A stretch of DNA of 64,000 nt, taken from positions 13,421,573 through 13,485,572 of the forward strand of contig JALMQS010000225.1 of NCBI GenBank assembly GCA_024734495.1, in the 5' to 3' direction. The DNA comes from Forficula auricularia (lineage: Eukaryota; Arthropoda; Insecta; Dermaptera; Forficulidae). The notes under the pieces are model-generated. The model worked only from the letters and a program-made list of their open reading frames with translations, was not told the origin of the DNA and did not search any database. Below, piece by piece: positions 1 to 9,945 of this stretch (position 1 is its first letter; each line of letters opens with the position of its first letter). The position numbers were made by a program, and so were the translations under genes.

Positions 1-389
1 CCGGTCACTGCCCTATTTTGGTGCACTTGGGACCAGACTCGTTTTGATAGTGAACCAAGAGTTGAAAAATTTATTATTGAATGTCTGAACAAAATTCATC
101 TGTTTCGATTCCCCAAAAATCAGACAGAAGAGAATTGTAGTAAATTTATAAGAACCATTCTATTAGCAAAACAGAAGAAAAGCGCGCTTGAGCTAAAGAG
201 TTGAATATATATAAAATTTGATTATAGGATCTAGTCAGGGGATCCATCGCCTAAATGGAGAAGGCATCTGCGGGCTTAACGCGGAAGATGTCGGATCATA
301 CCCGGCTGGGTCCTGTATCTTTTTTCAACTCTTGGTTCACTATCAAAACGAGTCTGGTCCCAAGTGCACCAAAATAGGGCAGTGACCGG
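1..389. mobile_element. MITE with 69-bp perfect terminal inverted repeats
   Basis: Bases 1-69 are the exact reverse complement of 321-389, and both ends read CCGGTCACTG inward. The 250-bp interior has no long ORF but holds a tRNA-like cloverleaf at 240-313. The element begins at the window edge, so its target duplication cannot be checked and the superfamily is not assigned. Confidence 0.85.
240..313 (+). tRNA. tRNA-Arg-like cloverleaf (pseudo-tRNA) inside a MITE
   Basis: The 7-bp acceptor stem GGATCCA/TGGGTCC (one G-T pair), a D-stem GCC/GGC with GCCTAAATGG, a 5-bp anticodon stem TCTGC/GCGGA and a T-stem GTCGG/CCGGC all pair. The 5' half resembles animal tRNA-Arg genes. The anticodon loop has 9 rather than 7 bases and the B-box is diverged (GGATCATACCC), so it is probably a tRNA-derived relic and not a working tRNA. 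Confidence 0.5.
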
Positions 390-450
390 ATAAAGGTTTT
401 AACTTTCGCTTTCATTTATGTTAACATATATATATATATATGTAAGTTCA

Positions 451-986
451 GAAACTCCCACACACGAAGACGAGTGGAGGGGGAAGACAAGGACAAACGA
501 GCGACATAATAGATTGAGACATCAAGCAGTAGAGAGTCAATTTAAAACGCTCAATTCAAACACATTGTTAATATACAATATTTAATAACCAGATATTATA
601 TAAATTCACTTATATTAAACATCATTGTTAAAACTAAATAAAGGACCTGAAATTTCGAGTTTCACATTTCAGGTAAATAATGTAAACCTCATTGTAAATA
701 TCTGTATATATTAATAAACAATTCACATTTCAGTGGAACACGATTTTTATCTACCTCGCACCCATCCCACTTATAACTCGAAATTTCAGGTCCTTTATTT
801 AGTTTTAACAATGATGTTTAATATAAGTGAATTTATATAATATCTGGATTATTAAATATTGTATATTAACAATGTGTTTGAATTGAGCGTTTTAAATTGA
901 CTCTCTACTGCTTGATGTCTCAATCTATTATGTCGCTCGTTTGTCCTTGTCTTCCCCCTCCACTCGTCTTCGTGTGTGGGAGTTTC
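451..986. repeat. Fold-back (inverted repeat) element
   Basis: About 210 bp from 451 to 659 return as the reverse complement at 777-986, separated by about 115 bp. The outer end reads GAAACTCCCACACACGAAG. TA dinucleotide runs lie just outside both arms. No coding capacity is seen. Confidence 0.85.
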
Positions 987-1039
987 GAACACATATATAT
1001 ATATATATATATATATACTAATAAAACTTGAGTAAGATA

Positions 1040-1200
1040 CGAGGTAGGTTTCACAAAAAAAGAAATAAAACAAAATTGAGTTTTGAATTCGATATATTTC
1101 GGGGGTTAGCCCATCATCAGGAGTCTAAGAAAACTGAGTTTTTATTATTATATTAAAATGTTTCACCTAGAACCAACACCGAACTCCTTAAAAGTTATAT
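1040..1200 (-). mobile_element. Ribozyme-element copy, TAGGTTTCAC subfamily
   Basis: This stretch has GGTAGGTTTCAC at 1045, a minus-strand hammerhead core and GTTTCACCTAGAACCAACACC near 1160. The same order recurs near 42.0 kb and 63.0 kb. Boundaries are not resolved because a TA microsatellite follows. Confidence 0.5.
1078..1135 (-). ncRNA. Type I hammerhead ribozyme
   Basis: On the minus strand the core CTGATGA (1120-1114) is followed by one extra base, a stem II of GGG/CCC and GAAA (1100-1097). A 1-bp stem III with a TATA loop leads to the putative cleavage triplet ATC. Stem I pairs first CT with AG and then, past an internal loop, a TTTTGA/AAAACT helix. Confidence 0.7.
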
Positions 1201-1224
1201 ATATATATATATATATATACAATA

Positions 1225-1440
1225 TATAAGATTTATTTGTTAGGGACTATAATTTCGAAGGTATGAACTTCATTATCACCCTTTTTAATTATAAATATTT
1301 TATCTGTTATTTCTCATCGGTTCAATTACCCGATTGGATATAGCGAAATTAGTTTTGTTGTTATAGCAAGCTACTAGCCACATAACAAATATTTCTAATT
1401 AAAAAAATTTATGATGAAGGTCAAATTTTCGAAACTCTAG
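1225..1440. repeat. Decayed inverted hammerhead pair
   Basis: A minus-strand motif (about 1275-1240) and a plus-strand motif (about 1405-1435) keep GAAAT/GAAAC and the stem II hairpin. Their CTGATGA cores are mutated, so this looks like an old copy of the paired ribozyme elements. Confidence 0.5.
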
Positions 1441-1477
1441 TACTAAACAAATAATTATATATATCTAAATTAATATA

Positions 1478-1592
1478 CAAATCTTTTAAAAAACAATCTT
1501 CAAATGTTTATTAAAAGACAAAGAGTTGCTTTTTTACCAATGGAACTTCAATAATCATTTGAAGATTGTTTTTTAAAAGATTTCTATCAATA
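1478..1592. repeat. Short inverted repeat
   Basis: AAATCTTTTAAAAAACAATC at 1480 returns inverted near 1590, with about 45 bp between the arms. Confidence 0.6.
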
Positions 1593-1755
1593 TATATATA
1601 TATACATATTTATATGGTGTTTATTAGATAGGTATATTATATTTGAACCAAACAGAGGACAACCTCTTTGATTTGTTTTTGGAAAACCTTTTATAATTTC
1701 GATAATTGATTCAATTAAAATAAAGGATACTTGTGTGTGTGTGTGTTTTTAATAG

Positions 1756-1838
1756 ATCTTCACTTAAAAAAATTAAGGAAAATTTCTCTGGAAATGAGGA
1801 GAAAAGTGAAGAAGAATCTTCAATTTCGTCTGTTCAAA
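1756..1838 (+). CDS. Zinc-finger gene, exon 1 of those visible
   Basis: The acceptor is TTTTTAATAG and the donor AAA|GTAAGG. Two frames are open. One gives a natural-looking acidic, Ser-rich segment (SGNEEKSEEESSISS). The other contains an in-frame ATG and reads basic (MRRKVKKNLQF). Only the second is phase-compatible with exon 3 as spliced here. Frame assignment is uncertain. Confidence 0.55.
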
Positions 1839-4800
1839 GTAAGGGATGGTTTCAATAAATAATTAAATTATAGATATATAGTAAATAATTAATTAAAATA
1901 ATAATTAAATGTTTAAGGCCAAGAAGGTGAGTCCCAAAAGAAGAGAAAGTTGTTTACGAAAAAAGAGATGGCGACAACGAAAAAAAAGGTAAGGCCCTAA
2001 GTGTTCTTAAATATACTTATTATTAATATTGAAAATTGTATTTTTATTAAATTTAACATTTCGGTATAATTTGGAAGTACTAAGTTTCCTTTTCACCGCA
2101 GTTAGATAGATTTATTAGAATGTCAAAAAAACCATGATTACCATCTCAAAGTGGCTGCTAATAAAAATGGCGGGCAATCCAAGATGGCGGATGTTGAGTT
2201 TTAAAAATCATTTGTATCTCGAGAACTATTGATCCGATTTCATTACTATTTTTTTTTTAACTAAAGCTCTACATCTGTACTCCAAATTTTGTCATGTGAA
2301 CAGTTTGAATCAGAATGCTGACACTTGGCACAAGTGCAATTTTTAAAACAAAAATGTGTACCAAATTACATATGGTGGACATGGTAGGGAGTTAATTGTA
2401 ATTCATATTTTTTTTTTCATCCTGAAGACCCAGAGTGAACCCGGATTGGCTGTCTCCAAATTTATTTGACTCTAGCAAAGTCTGGTGCACGAAGTGTCGG
2501 GTGGAAATGAACGCGTATCAGGAGGAGGTGAAACGTCACTCGACGACCACCCTACATATGAACAATCTCAAAATAATCAAGGAGAGAGAAAGAGTCAAAG
2601 GTGAGCAATTAGATCCTCAATTCAAAGCTTTTGTAGGGCCCGTCAAATTTTAAACATGAAAAAATTCATTTAACCAGAACGCCTGTAGGGTAGGTTAGTC
2701 CGAACCAGACATGTCCAATTGTAATAAATGGTAATAAAAATTAAGTGGGAGATAAATATAACCTAATTTATCGCGCGGAGAATTTACCACTGCTCGAAGC
2801 CCCTAAAACCTTAGTAAATTGGATATTGGATTGTATCTAAGTTTCTGAGATTGGCTCGTGATCCAGGCTTCTTTTCCTTCTACTCTGTTCTTTTCACGAT
2901 TGAGGGGCCAGCCCATACAGGCCTTTAGGGGATGGACCTTCTGGTGTATCTCCTTCTCACATCAATGTCATAAAAAAAAAAAAAAAAAAAAAAATTGGTT
3001 GTATAGATACAGGCGTGAAGCATTCCTAGACTTTATACGTAGTAACTGAATTTAGTTAAAAGCAATTATTTTAGTCTTTGAATTCAGGAAAAAAGGTCGA
3101 ATTTTATTTTAAACCCAATTTAAAATTTTGGGAGTTTTCTACCCTTTCCCCAAACGGATTTGGACTTGTGTTTGCGGACAATAGAGTTCGCCGCTCTTTC
3201 TCAACATATACAATGGAATAATGTGTCCCATCAACATTCCAGATGACCTTTCACTTCGATTAGGACTCTCTGGCTTATATTTCTTGCAGTAAAAATTCTT
3301 TTTTTAGTAAGAACGGGTTCTTAATAGTTAAAACGCGTTTCACTGAATACCTTTATAGCAACATGAGTTTACTGATGTTGGTTGAGTTTGGTTCAAAGAT
3401 CTAGAATCTTCATTTTTGACCTTCCGCCTCATTTTGGGTGATTATTTTCAAAAAATTTTAAACGAAAATGTCAAAAATTGCATCCTCTACAACTTAGGCT
3501 TCTAATGAAGATGGAATTTTTGACATTTTCGTTTAAAAATTTTTGAAAATAAACACACGAAATGAGGCGGAAGGTCAAAAATGAAGATTCTAGATCTTTG
3601 AACCAATCTCAACCAACATCAGTAAATTCTAGTTGCCACAAAGGTATTCAGTGAAACGCGTTTTTAATTAGTAAGAACCCGTTGTTACTAAAAACGGGTT
3701 TTTACTGCAACATATTATTCATATTTTATCGAAAATAAATGTAAATACTATTTTTTTAATTGAAAAGTTTTTGTTTTGCCGAGAGTAGCAGAGTTGTTGA
3801 TTCACAAAGAGAAACAAAAGAGGTTGTCCTCTGCTTGATGCAAATAAACATATACACATATATATCAAGATGATATATCTGTATATATATTATTTATTTG
3901 TTTGAGACTATAGTTTCGAAGACTTGGTCTTCATCATCAGTCTTTCTTCAATTATAAATGTTTTTCATGGAGTCAATATCATATGGATATTGAAAACTTG
4001 GTGTTCCTTCGTCACTGGAATGCTAGAAACTAACAAAGACACTCTCTCCGGGCTCACACTCAAATAACTTTATTTTTTCTTGAAATCCCTTGATTTTAGA
4101 ACTAAATTTAATTTTCTGGCCGAGAGGTTACAAGTCCTCCCATCGAGGTTGAGCGTTGTGGTGTTTTGCACCACCTAAACCACCCTGTAAGCACGACCCT
4201 GACCGGAAAGCCAACTATTAATTTTTTCACGAAACAAAAATCATATTTTTTTTTAAATTGCGGACATTTATTTTTTCATAGGATATTATTAAATTTCAAA
4301 AGAGTTATGTTTAATAATATTTTTTACTTTATTTAAATTGCGGACATTTATTTTTCCATAGGATATTATTAAATTTCAAGAGTCATGCTTAATGTTAAAA
4401 ATGTTTAACTATGCATTTTTTAATCATAAGGAAGCCATTTTTTAAAATGGCGGTTCCAAAATGGCGTCTATTCTTATTCATTTTTACTTTCACATTTTCA
4501 TTTATATTCTATGAAATATAATGGGGAATTATTGCGATGGCCAGTCTGGTTTAATTTCAAATCTAGCTATCCAGATATATTATAATTTTTGTAAACCATG
4601 AAATTTCTTAATATTTACAAGTTTAAATTAAAGTTTTCTTTATTTTAATCACTGGAATTGATGAAATCATATTTTGTTATGTTTAAAAAAACTCAAGAAG
4701 GTAGTGGGTTAATACTAGATTTTACTCAGATAAACAGTCAGCGGTGATAATGTTAAATCAAAGCATATAATTAGATTCAGATCTAAAATGGAGGTAAGTG

Positions 4801-7800
4801 AAACCCTTGTGATGCACCCAGCCAGTTCAATATAATTATTTTTTAGAAAATCTCTCAAGCAACGCGTCTACGACTTCGACCCCGAAAAAGGAGGCCGTAA
4901 AAAGAAACAAAGAAAGGTCAAAAGGTGAGCAGGGGAGAGCTTTTCCAATTAAACTTATTTATTTATCTTTTTAGGGTTCCGTTTAAAAAACAAAACGGAC
5001 CCCATTAGTGTTGTAACATTTTCTGTCAGAGTATTAAAACTCGTAAGCTAAATAGGTAAGGTAATATCAAATTTGAAATTTAGAAGTTAAACGTATTCAT
5101 TTTCACACAAATCAAAAATTCCCTCTTATTTTGGGTGGTTGGTTTTTGCATTTTTGAATTGGCTTTTGTACTTGTGTGCCTTAGAGTAATATAGAGTGGA
5201 AGGCTCGATAAGGAGCCAATGTATTTTAGCGTATACGAGTTACAGAGCTCTCTGGCGAGACCAGGGCGTAACCATTGGGCAATAAAATGGCGGAAATTGC
5301 TCTATTCGGGGCAAATTTTGGTGACATTATCAAGAGTAAAAAATGCGCTTATATATATATAACATAAAGGTTATGTAATCTTTTATCTATGACAAAGGCT
5401 TTAAATGTTCTCTGATCTTTGGATAGCTCTTAAGAACTAAGAGTTTTCGCCCTGCAGCCGCTAGAGAGCGCTTTTTCGATATACGGTAGCTTTCCACTCT
5501 ATATTACTCTATGCTGTGTGCTTTTAGAAATAGTCCTTGACCTATAATTGTAGAAAAGATTCTCTTTATAAACTTGAAATATCAACGATTTTGATCCCCC
5601 ATGTATTTTGGAGATATAACCGTTTATTGATTAAAATCCATATGAAATTCAGAGGAAAAGAACTAAACTATTATGAATTTTATGGTTTTATTATACAATC
5701 GCAAAGTTTCGACCGTTTATTCAGACTTCCTCAGGCTTCTTAGATTCTTTTATAAAGATAAAATTCGAATTCTTTTAAAGCTTGAGGAAGTTCAAATAGT
5801 CGGTCGAAACGTTACAGTTATAAAGATATAAAATGTATTGTTGTTTAGTCCTTTTCCCCTGATTCTCAAATTGATTTAAATAACAATCAGTAAATCATCA
5901 TCAATGATACCTAATATATGTACCTATTTGTTACAGAACCCTCGGTATGCGAGCCCGGCTCGCACTTGTCCAACTTATTTATTAATTTTTATTCTAAATA
6001 ATTTTTTTCAGGAACCCCTTCTTCGTCTATAATCTCGACTCCAAAGCCAAGTCAAGAATCTATTACCAATGGGTGAGTTTACTTTTCTATGAGTCAATAT
6101 TGTTTAATTTGAATATGAATTCTTGAAGAGAAATCAATGAAGTTCTCTTCTGCTTGATGTAAATAAGAATATATAATACAAATATATTATAATGTATATA
6201 AATATTTCACATTAAAATGATACAAGTGACCTAGAAATCTTAACTCATGCATATAATATTTATTTACTTTTATCTTTATTAAAGATGTTTCACTTTGCAC
6301 CAACACTACAATCCCTATTAATTGTATATAAATATGTATGTATATAATTTATTTATTAGAGACTATAGTTTCGAGGGTTTGACATTCATCATCAACTTTT
6401 AATTATAAATATTTTTTATTTTATTGTTAGGATAAATAAACTCGAAATATTTGGAATAACCATTTGAAAAACAAAATAAATTACTGAAAGAAGCAAATTC
6501 AGTTTATTTATCCTAACAATAAAAAATTAATATATCCAGTACACACCAAGCCAGCAAAATTCTTATAAATATAAATATTTTATCTGTTATTTCTCATGTG
6601 TTCAAACAAATAAAATATTTCTAATTAAAAAGCTGCTGATAGAGGCCAAACCTTCGAAACTATAGACTCTCAAATAAATAAATTATATCAGGGGTGTCCA
6701 CGGGGGGTTAAGACGCTGAGTGCGTCATTGAAATTTCATGGAGGGGTTCGAAAAATTGTTGCAAAATTCAAAATTAGCATTTTACCTATGCTAATAATAA
6801 AAAGGGTCAACTTCAACAAAAGGTAATAAAAACCCCTTCTAATTCTTTAGAAGTAAATAAAATATGCTGTACAGCTAGTAGGCCTAAAGTTGAATGAGAA
6901 TCATGGGCACCCCTAATTATTTATATACATTTATACATACATATTTATATTCGTTATTAGTACCAAGAAGCGGACAACCTGAACGATTTTTTTTTATGAA
7001 TCAACAACTCTGCTAGTCTCTTCAAAAGAAAATCTTCTTAATTAAATAATATTATGTGGGAAATTAATTAAGTGAATTTTCTTGATTTCTGTTTTATTAA
7101 GAGCATATGGTTGGCACGTGCCCTGTCAGGAGATTGCGGCCCGTTGTCCATTCTAAAAGCCGTCTTCTGGGTTCCGGGCTCGGCTAAAAGCATTCTGTAA
7201 TAAATAATATTATGACAACTTGTGTATGTGCATGTGTGTATGCATGTGTGTATGTGTATGTGTTGCTGCTGAGGGTAAGTTGACAACGGCTGGAAGTATA
7301 GCATAGATAAAAGATACTGGTTGAAAGCCAGCGGCGCTTAAGATGACATGCTTGTCGATGTGTTAGTTTGTCGATTTGATAGCAGTTGTACGATGATAGT
7401 TATAAGATGATGTGTATTACGATGTTTTGACGATGACCCCCTAGACGAATATGTATAACCCCCTTTTTGTAAATAAATATATATTAAATCATAAATACCT
7501 GTGTTATTAACCCCTATGACCCAAGAGGGCGAAACCCCCCCCCCCCCCCCGAACCCTACAATTATATATCCTTAACGTTTTTTTCTAGATTCGTGATTGA
7601 AATTCCTTCGAGTCAATCAATGACAACTCAAACAGATACGACGAGTTTTAAAGAATATTGTTCCTCCGGCATTTTAGATCAGTTAAAAGTGATCTCGAAG
7701 GGAATCATGTCTATAGCGGATTGCTTGAAGACGTTTAATGAAAAACAGAGCATGGTTCATTCAAGTATACAATCGTTGAAAATGATAGCGAAAAATCAGG

Positions 7801-9682
7801 ATTCTCTCGCTCAGGTAACAAAACAAGCCTTGTTTCATGGCAATTCAAATTTATAGACCGAGAGCTACTGACCATTTTGGAAGATGAATTTAGAATCTAA
7901 ATAACATATCCCATACTGTAGTGTGATCAGCAGAAACCCCGAAAGTCAAATTCTTACTCGGCAAATAGAGTCGTTTTTAGGGGGTAATCGACCCCTGAAT
8001 GAGTCAAAAAATACCGTAAAATCACCTCAATGATTATAACTCCTAAACTGTTTACTCTACACCAAATTTCATTAGAAGCAAAATTGTAGATAGAGGATGT
8101 AATTTTTGAGATTTTTGTTTAAAAAAAATTGAAAATAACCACCCAAATTGGGAGGGGTGTCAAAAATCAAAATGCTAGCCCTTTCGACCAAACTCAGCAA
8201 AATTTTATATACATATTCTGTGCACCCCAGAAGGCTATAAATGTAAAAACTAAGTTAAGTTTGGTACAAGGGACTAGATTTTTCATTTTTTGACCCTCCC
8301 TCCCATTTTGGGTGGTTGAATTTTTGCATGTCAAAAAATATACTGTAAAATCACCTCATTGATTACAACCCCTGCTCCTGTTTACTCAACGGCAAATTCC
8401 ATTAAAAGCAAAAAATTGTAGAGGAAGTAATTTTTGACATTTATGTTTAAAAAAATTAGAAATTACCACCCAAAATAGGGGGGGGGGGGGGTCAAAAATG
8501 AAAATTCTAGCCTTTTCGACCAAACTCAACCAAATTTTGTATATATATGGTTTTCTGTAGGCCCCTAGAAGGCCGGTGGTTAGTTTTTGCATTTCTAGCC
8601 TTTTGGAGGCCCACTGATTATGTATACAAAATTTGGTTGAGTTTGGTTGAAAGGGCTAGAATTTTCATTTTTGTCCCTTCCCCCATTTTGGATGGTTATT
8701 TTCAAAAAATTTTAAACAAAAATGTCAAAAATTACATCCTCTACAATTTTTCTTCTAATGGAATTTGCCGTCGAGTAAACAGTTTAGGAGTTATAATCAA
8801 TGAGGTGATTTTACGATATATTTTGACATCTTCAGGGGTCGATTACCCCTAAAAACGACTCGATTTCGACTTTCATGGTGGGTGCTGATCACACTACAGT
8901 ATGGGATATGTTATTTGAATTCTAAAATCATCTTCTAAAATGTTTCCCTCGGTCATTTGATTCTGAGACAGAATCCCTCATGGTGTGGAACCTGCTATAC
9001 TAGAGTGACGGTTGACCATATTTTGATTGATTGTCCTCGGTATGGGGCACAAAGAATAAATTCTAAGATAGAAGGTGTATCAATCGGAAGCCTCTGTTGA
9101 CTGACTAGGAGGGTTTTGAGAAATTGTTGTTGAAATTAATTTAATAGTATACGGGTGTTGTTTGTTTATTGTTGTTATTGTTATATGAGATTATTCTTAC
9201 CTATGTGATGTGCACCATCAGCAAATGACCATAGTAGTCGACGCGCCGATAATCAAATAATAATCTTCTAAAATGGTCAGTAGCTCTTAGACTATATGTA
9301 TGTTTCTGAATAGGTAACTTGTGTTTATTTGAATGCTGAACACAAATCCTTAAATGTTAAAAATGGACGTTGATTGTGAATGTTTGTTTGTGGTTTGCAG
9401 GTGACCGCGATGACGTCGATGTCGCTTGGGAAACTGACGGGGATCCAACAAACGTTGAGCAACACTTCGGAAGTAAACAATAATGTGCTGGAGACTCTGA
9501 GCAGGAACGAGACGTCGTTGACCAACCTGGTGCAAGAAATCATAGCCAATAAAATGAAAGAGGAGCCGAGGTATTCCGAGTACAACAGCCCTGAGAACGA
9601 CGAGCCAGCCAACCAGAGCACAGAGTTTAACCCCAACAACAACTACAACAACTTGTCGTATTATCGACAAGGCGACCATTAA
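1756..9682 (+). CDS. Zinc-finger protein gene, seven exons (overall span)
   Basis: Seven plus-strand exons with consensus splice sites can be joined: 1756-1838, 1918-1988, 2434-2600, 4847-4924, 6012-6072, 7589-7814 and 9401-9682. From exon 3 to the stop at 9680-9682 every phase matches. The order is a C2H2 finger (exon 3), a disordered Ser/Thr/Pro/Lys linker (exons 4 and 5) and a helical, probably coiled-coil, C-terminus (exons 6 and 7) ending in an Asn-rich tail. The finger resembles those found near BED/TTF-type or hAT-derived proteins, so nuclear DNA binding is an inference. The 5' end is unresolved: the first exon shown begins at an acceptor, and more coding exons may lie upstream of the window. 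No orthologue is recognised. Introns contain several transposons. Confidence 0.7.
1918..1988 (+). CDS. Zinc-finger gene, exon 2 (dual-open frames)
   Basis: The acceptor is TTTAAG and the donor AAG|GTAAGG, after a 79-bp intron. In the acidic frame it reads QEGESQKKRKLFTKK and ends at phase 0. In the other it reads AKKVSPKRRESCLRKK and ends at phase 2, which joins exon 3. A one-base error in the A-run just before the donor would rescue the first frame. Confidence 0.55.
2434..2600 (+). CDS. Zinc-finger gene, exon 3: C2H2 (BED/TTF-like) finger
   Basis: After acceptor GACCCAG the exon encodes VNPDWLSPNLFDSSKVWCTK and continues with C-x2-C, then H-x5-H (CTKC ... RHSTTTLH). The order 'basic, then DWL, then finger' is typical of arthropod BED/TTF-like fingers that precede hAT-related domains. 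The donor is AAAG|GTGAGC, leaving phase 1. The finger is intact with no frameshift. Confidence 0.8.
2858..3060. other. Intronic sequence with poly(A) run
   Basis: A run of about 23 A lies at 2971-2993. Nothing here is coding or phase-compatible with the surrounding gene. The stretch may be the tail of a short retroposon, but no head is recognisable. Confidence 0.3.
3284..3710. repeat. Fold-back element (TGACATTTTCGTTTAAA family)
   Basis: The arm at 3284-3480 returns inverted at 3508-3710 with a spacer of about 27 bp. The outer end reads TTGCAGTAAAAA. Inner-arm sequence around 'GACCTTCC/CCTCATTTTGGG' also occurs in degenerate form at 7.86-8.95, 42.48-42.93 and 57.14-57.27 kb, so it is a dispersed family. 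Confidence 0.85.
3765..3970 (-). mobile_element. Ribozyme element, 'GAGGTTGTCCTCTGCTTGATG' subfamily, single ribozyme
   Basis: It begins with the conserved tail GCCGAGAGTAGCAGA (about 3778-3793), then the GAGGTTGTCCTCTGCTTGAT block, a TA-rich stretch and one minus-strand hammerhead. The same parts in the mirror-image order make up the bounded copy at 57900-58178. The right boundary is unclear. Confidence 0.7.
3895..3955 (-). ncRNA. Type I hammerhead ribozyme
   Basis: The minus strand has CTGATGA (3940-3934), one extra T, a 6-bp stem II GAAGAC/GTCTTC with loop CAA, then GAAAC (3917-3913). The palindromic stem III AC-TATA-GT leads to the classic triplet GTC (3908-3906). All conserved core bases are present. 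Confidence 0.85.
4255..4395 (+). repeat. Tandem duplication, about 79-bp period
   Basis: AAATTGCGGACATTTATTTT and the following 40 bases occur at 4255 and again at 4334 with few differences. Confidence 0.8.
4847..4924 (+). CDS. Zinc-finger gene, exon 4
   Basis: The acceptor is ATTTTTTAG and the donor AAAG|GTGAGC. Incoming phase 1 and outgoing phase 1 agree with exons 3 and 5. It encodes a low-complexity linker, ENLSSNASTTSTPKKEAVKR and onwards, which is probably disordered and basic. Confidence 0.75.
4970..5050 (+). repeat. 'GGGTTCCGTTT' insect repeat fragment
   Basis: TTTTAGGGTTCCGTTTAAAA and AACGGACCCCATTA match one end of a repeat common in insect genomes. A piece resembling its other end (ACCCTCGGTATGCGAGCC) lies at 5938-5970. 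The two may bracket later insertions. A third fragment is at 63727-63800. Confidence 0.5.
5180..5515. mobile_element. MITE, TIR AGAGTAATATAGAGTGGAA
   Basis: The left end (TTAGAGTAATATAGAGTGGA, about 5182) is inverted at about 5490-5512. The ends point inward and no ORF is seen. The target duplication is short (about 2-3 bp) or obscured. Confidence 0.7.
5537..5880. repeat. Decayed paired-hammerhead element
   Basis: The minus-strand motif CTGAGGA with GAAAC (5735-5710) faces the plus-strand motif TTGAGGA with GAAACGTTA (5785-5818). Stem II of the first has one mismatch, and the second has lost C3. The pairing suggests an old copy of the fold-back ribozyme elements. Confidence 0.55.
6012..6072 (+). 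CDS. Zinc-finger gene, exon 5
   Basis: The acceptor TTTTTTTCAG and donor GG|GTGAGT are both strong. It encodes TPSSSIISTPKPSQESITN, a Ser/Pro-rich linker. The exon ends at phase 2 and joins exon 6 in frame. Confidence 0.75.
6350..6680. repeat. Decayed paired-hammerhead element (GAAACTATAGTC subfamily)
   Basis: A minus motif at about 6400-6362 (TTGATGA, GAAACTATAGTC) faces a plus motif at about 6630-6668 (CTGATAG, GAAACTATAGAC). Between them lies a further inverted segment, AATAAACTCGAAATATTTGG. Both cores are mutated. Confidence 0.6.
7055..7560 (+). mobile_element. Solo LTR with 4-bp target duplication
   Basis: The 506-bp unit starts TGTGGGAAAT and ends ACCCTACA, that is TG...CA with short inverted ends. 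It is flanked by ATTA on both sides (7051-7054 and 7561-7564). A polyadenylation signal AATAAA lies at 7472-7477 in plus orientation. A 4-bp duplication fits Ty3/gypsy-type integration. There is no internal region, so it is likely the product of LTR-LTR recombination. It lies in an intron of the zinc-finger gene. Confidence 0.7.
7589..7814 (+). CDS. Zinc-finger gene, exon 6: helical segment
   Basis: The acceptor is TTTTTTTCTAG and the donor CTCAG|GTAACA. It encodes 75 complete codons starting FVIEIPSSQSMTTQTDTTSF. The remainder has regularly spaced hydrophobics (ILDQLKVISKGIMSIADCL ... SIQSLKMIAKNQDSL), which suggests an amphipathic or coiled-coil helix. Phases agree with both neighbours. Confidence 0.8.
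7858..9289. repeat. Fold-back element with inserted non-LTR piece
   Basis: GAGCTACTGACCATTTT at 7860 is inverted at 9271-9287, and the adjoining arm (7880-8000) is inverted at 8829-8942. The central part has decayed copies of the same arm family ('ACCAAATTTTGTATA'). The right arm is split by the 320-bp insert at 8943-9262. Confidence 0.8.
8943..9262 (+). mobile_element. 5'-truncated I/Jockey-type non-LTR retrotransposon 3' end
   Basis: A 13-bp target duplication ATCTTCTAAAATG flanks it (8930-8942 and 9263-9275). The plus frame reads LGHLILRQNPSWCGTCYTRV and then TVDHILIDCPRYGAQR, the Cys/His motif found after RNase H in I, R1 and Jockey-group elements. The 3' end reads CGCCGATAATCAAATAATA. 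Only the last roughly 60 residues remain. Confidence 0.75.
9401..9682 (+). CDS. Zinc-finger gene, last exon
   Basis: The acceptor is GTGGTTTGCAG. Phase 0 reads VTAMTSMSLGKLTGIQQTLS, then LETLSRNETSLTNLVQEIIA, and ends with an acidic and Asn-rich tail (FNPNNNYNNLSYYRQGDH) before TAA. The exon is noticeably GC-richer than its surroundings, which supports coding. Codons for Thr and Ser recur at heptad-like spacing. No canonical AATAAA follows within 60 bases. Confidence 0.8.
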   Translation: MTAMTSMSLGKLTGIQQTLSNTSEVNNNVLETLSRNETSLTNLVQEIIANKMKEEPRYSEYNSPENDEPANQSTEFNPNNNYNNLSYYRQGDH

Positions 9683-9861
9683 TTATTTTCAATTTATTAG
9701 TATTTTTATATTGTAAACAAATACATTTATTTTTCATATGAATTATTTTTTAATTTCATTTCCATTACCTTATTCCATTCATTTTCCTGAAGCAGAGGGC
9801 GACTTTGTCCACCTTCATTTTTTTCTTTAATTTAAGTACAATTAAGGAGAGTCAAAGTCCG

Positions 9862-9945
9862 AGCTGGCTAAGGCGCTGGCCCCGCTTCAGCATCGTTGAT
9901 GACGATGTTCAAGCGGGAGATCCGGGTTCGAGCCTAGCTAGGATT
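9862..9945 (+). other. tRNA-derived SINE-like head
   Basis: An A-box-like TGGCTAAGGCGCTGG (about 9873) and a B-box GGGTTCGAGCC (about 9925) are 50 bases apart. An intervening CATCGTTGATGACGATG hairpin could be a long variable arm of the Ser/Leu tRNA type. There is no poly(A) tail nearby. Confidence 0.5.

Noticed and set aside
9325..9679. Minus-strand frames opposite the last zinc-finger exon
   Set aside because: No splice consistency, and the plus frame has acceptor, phase and stop.
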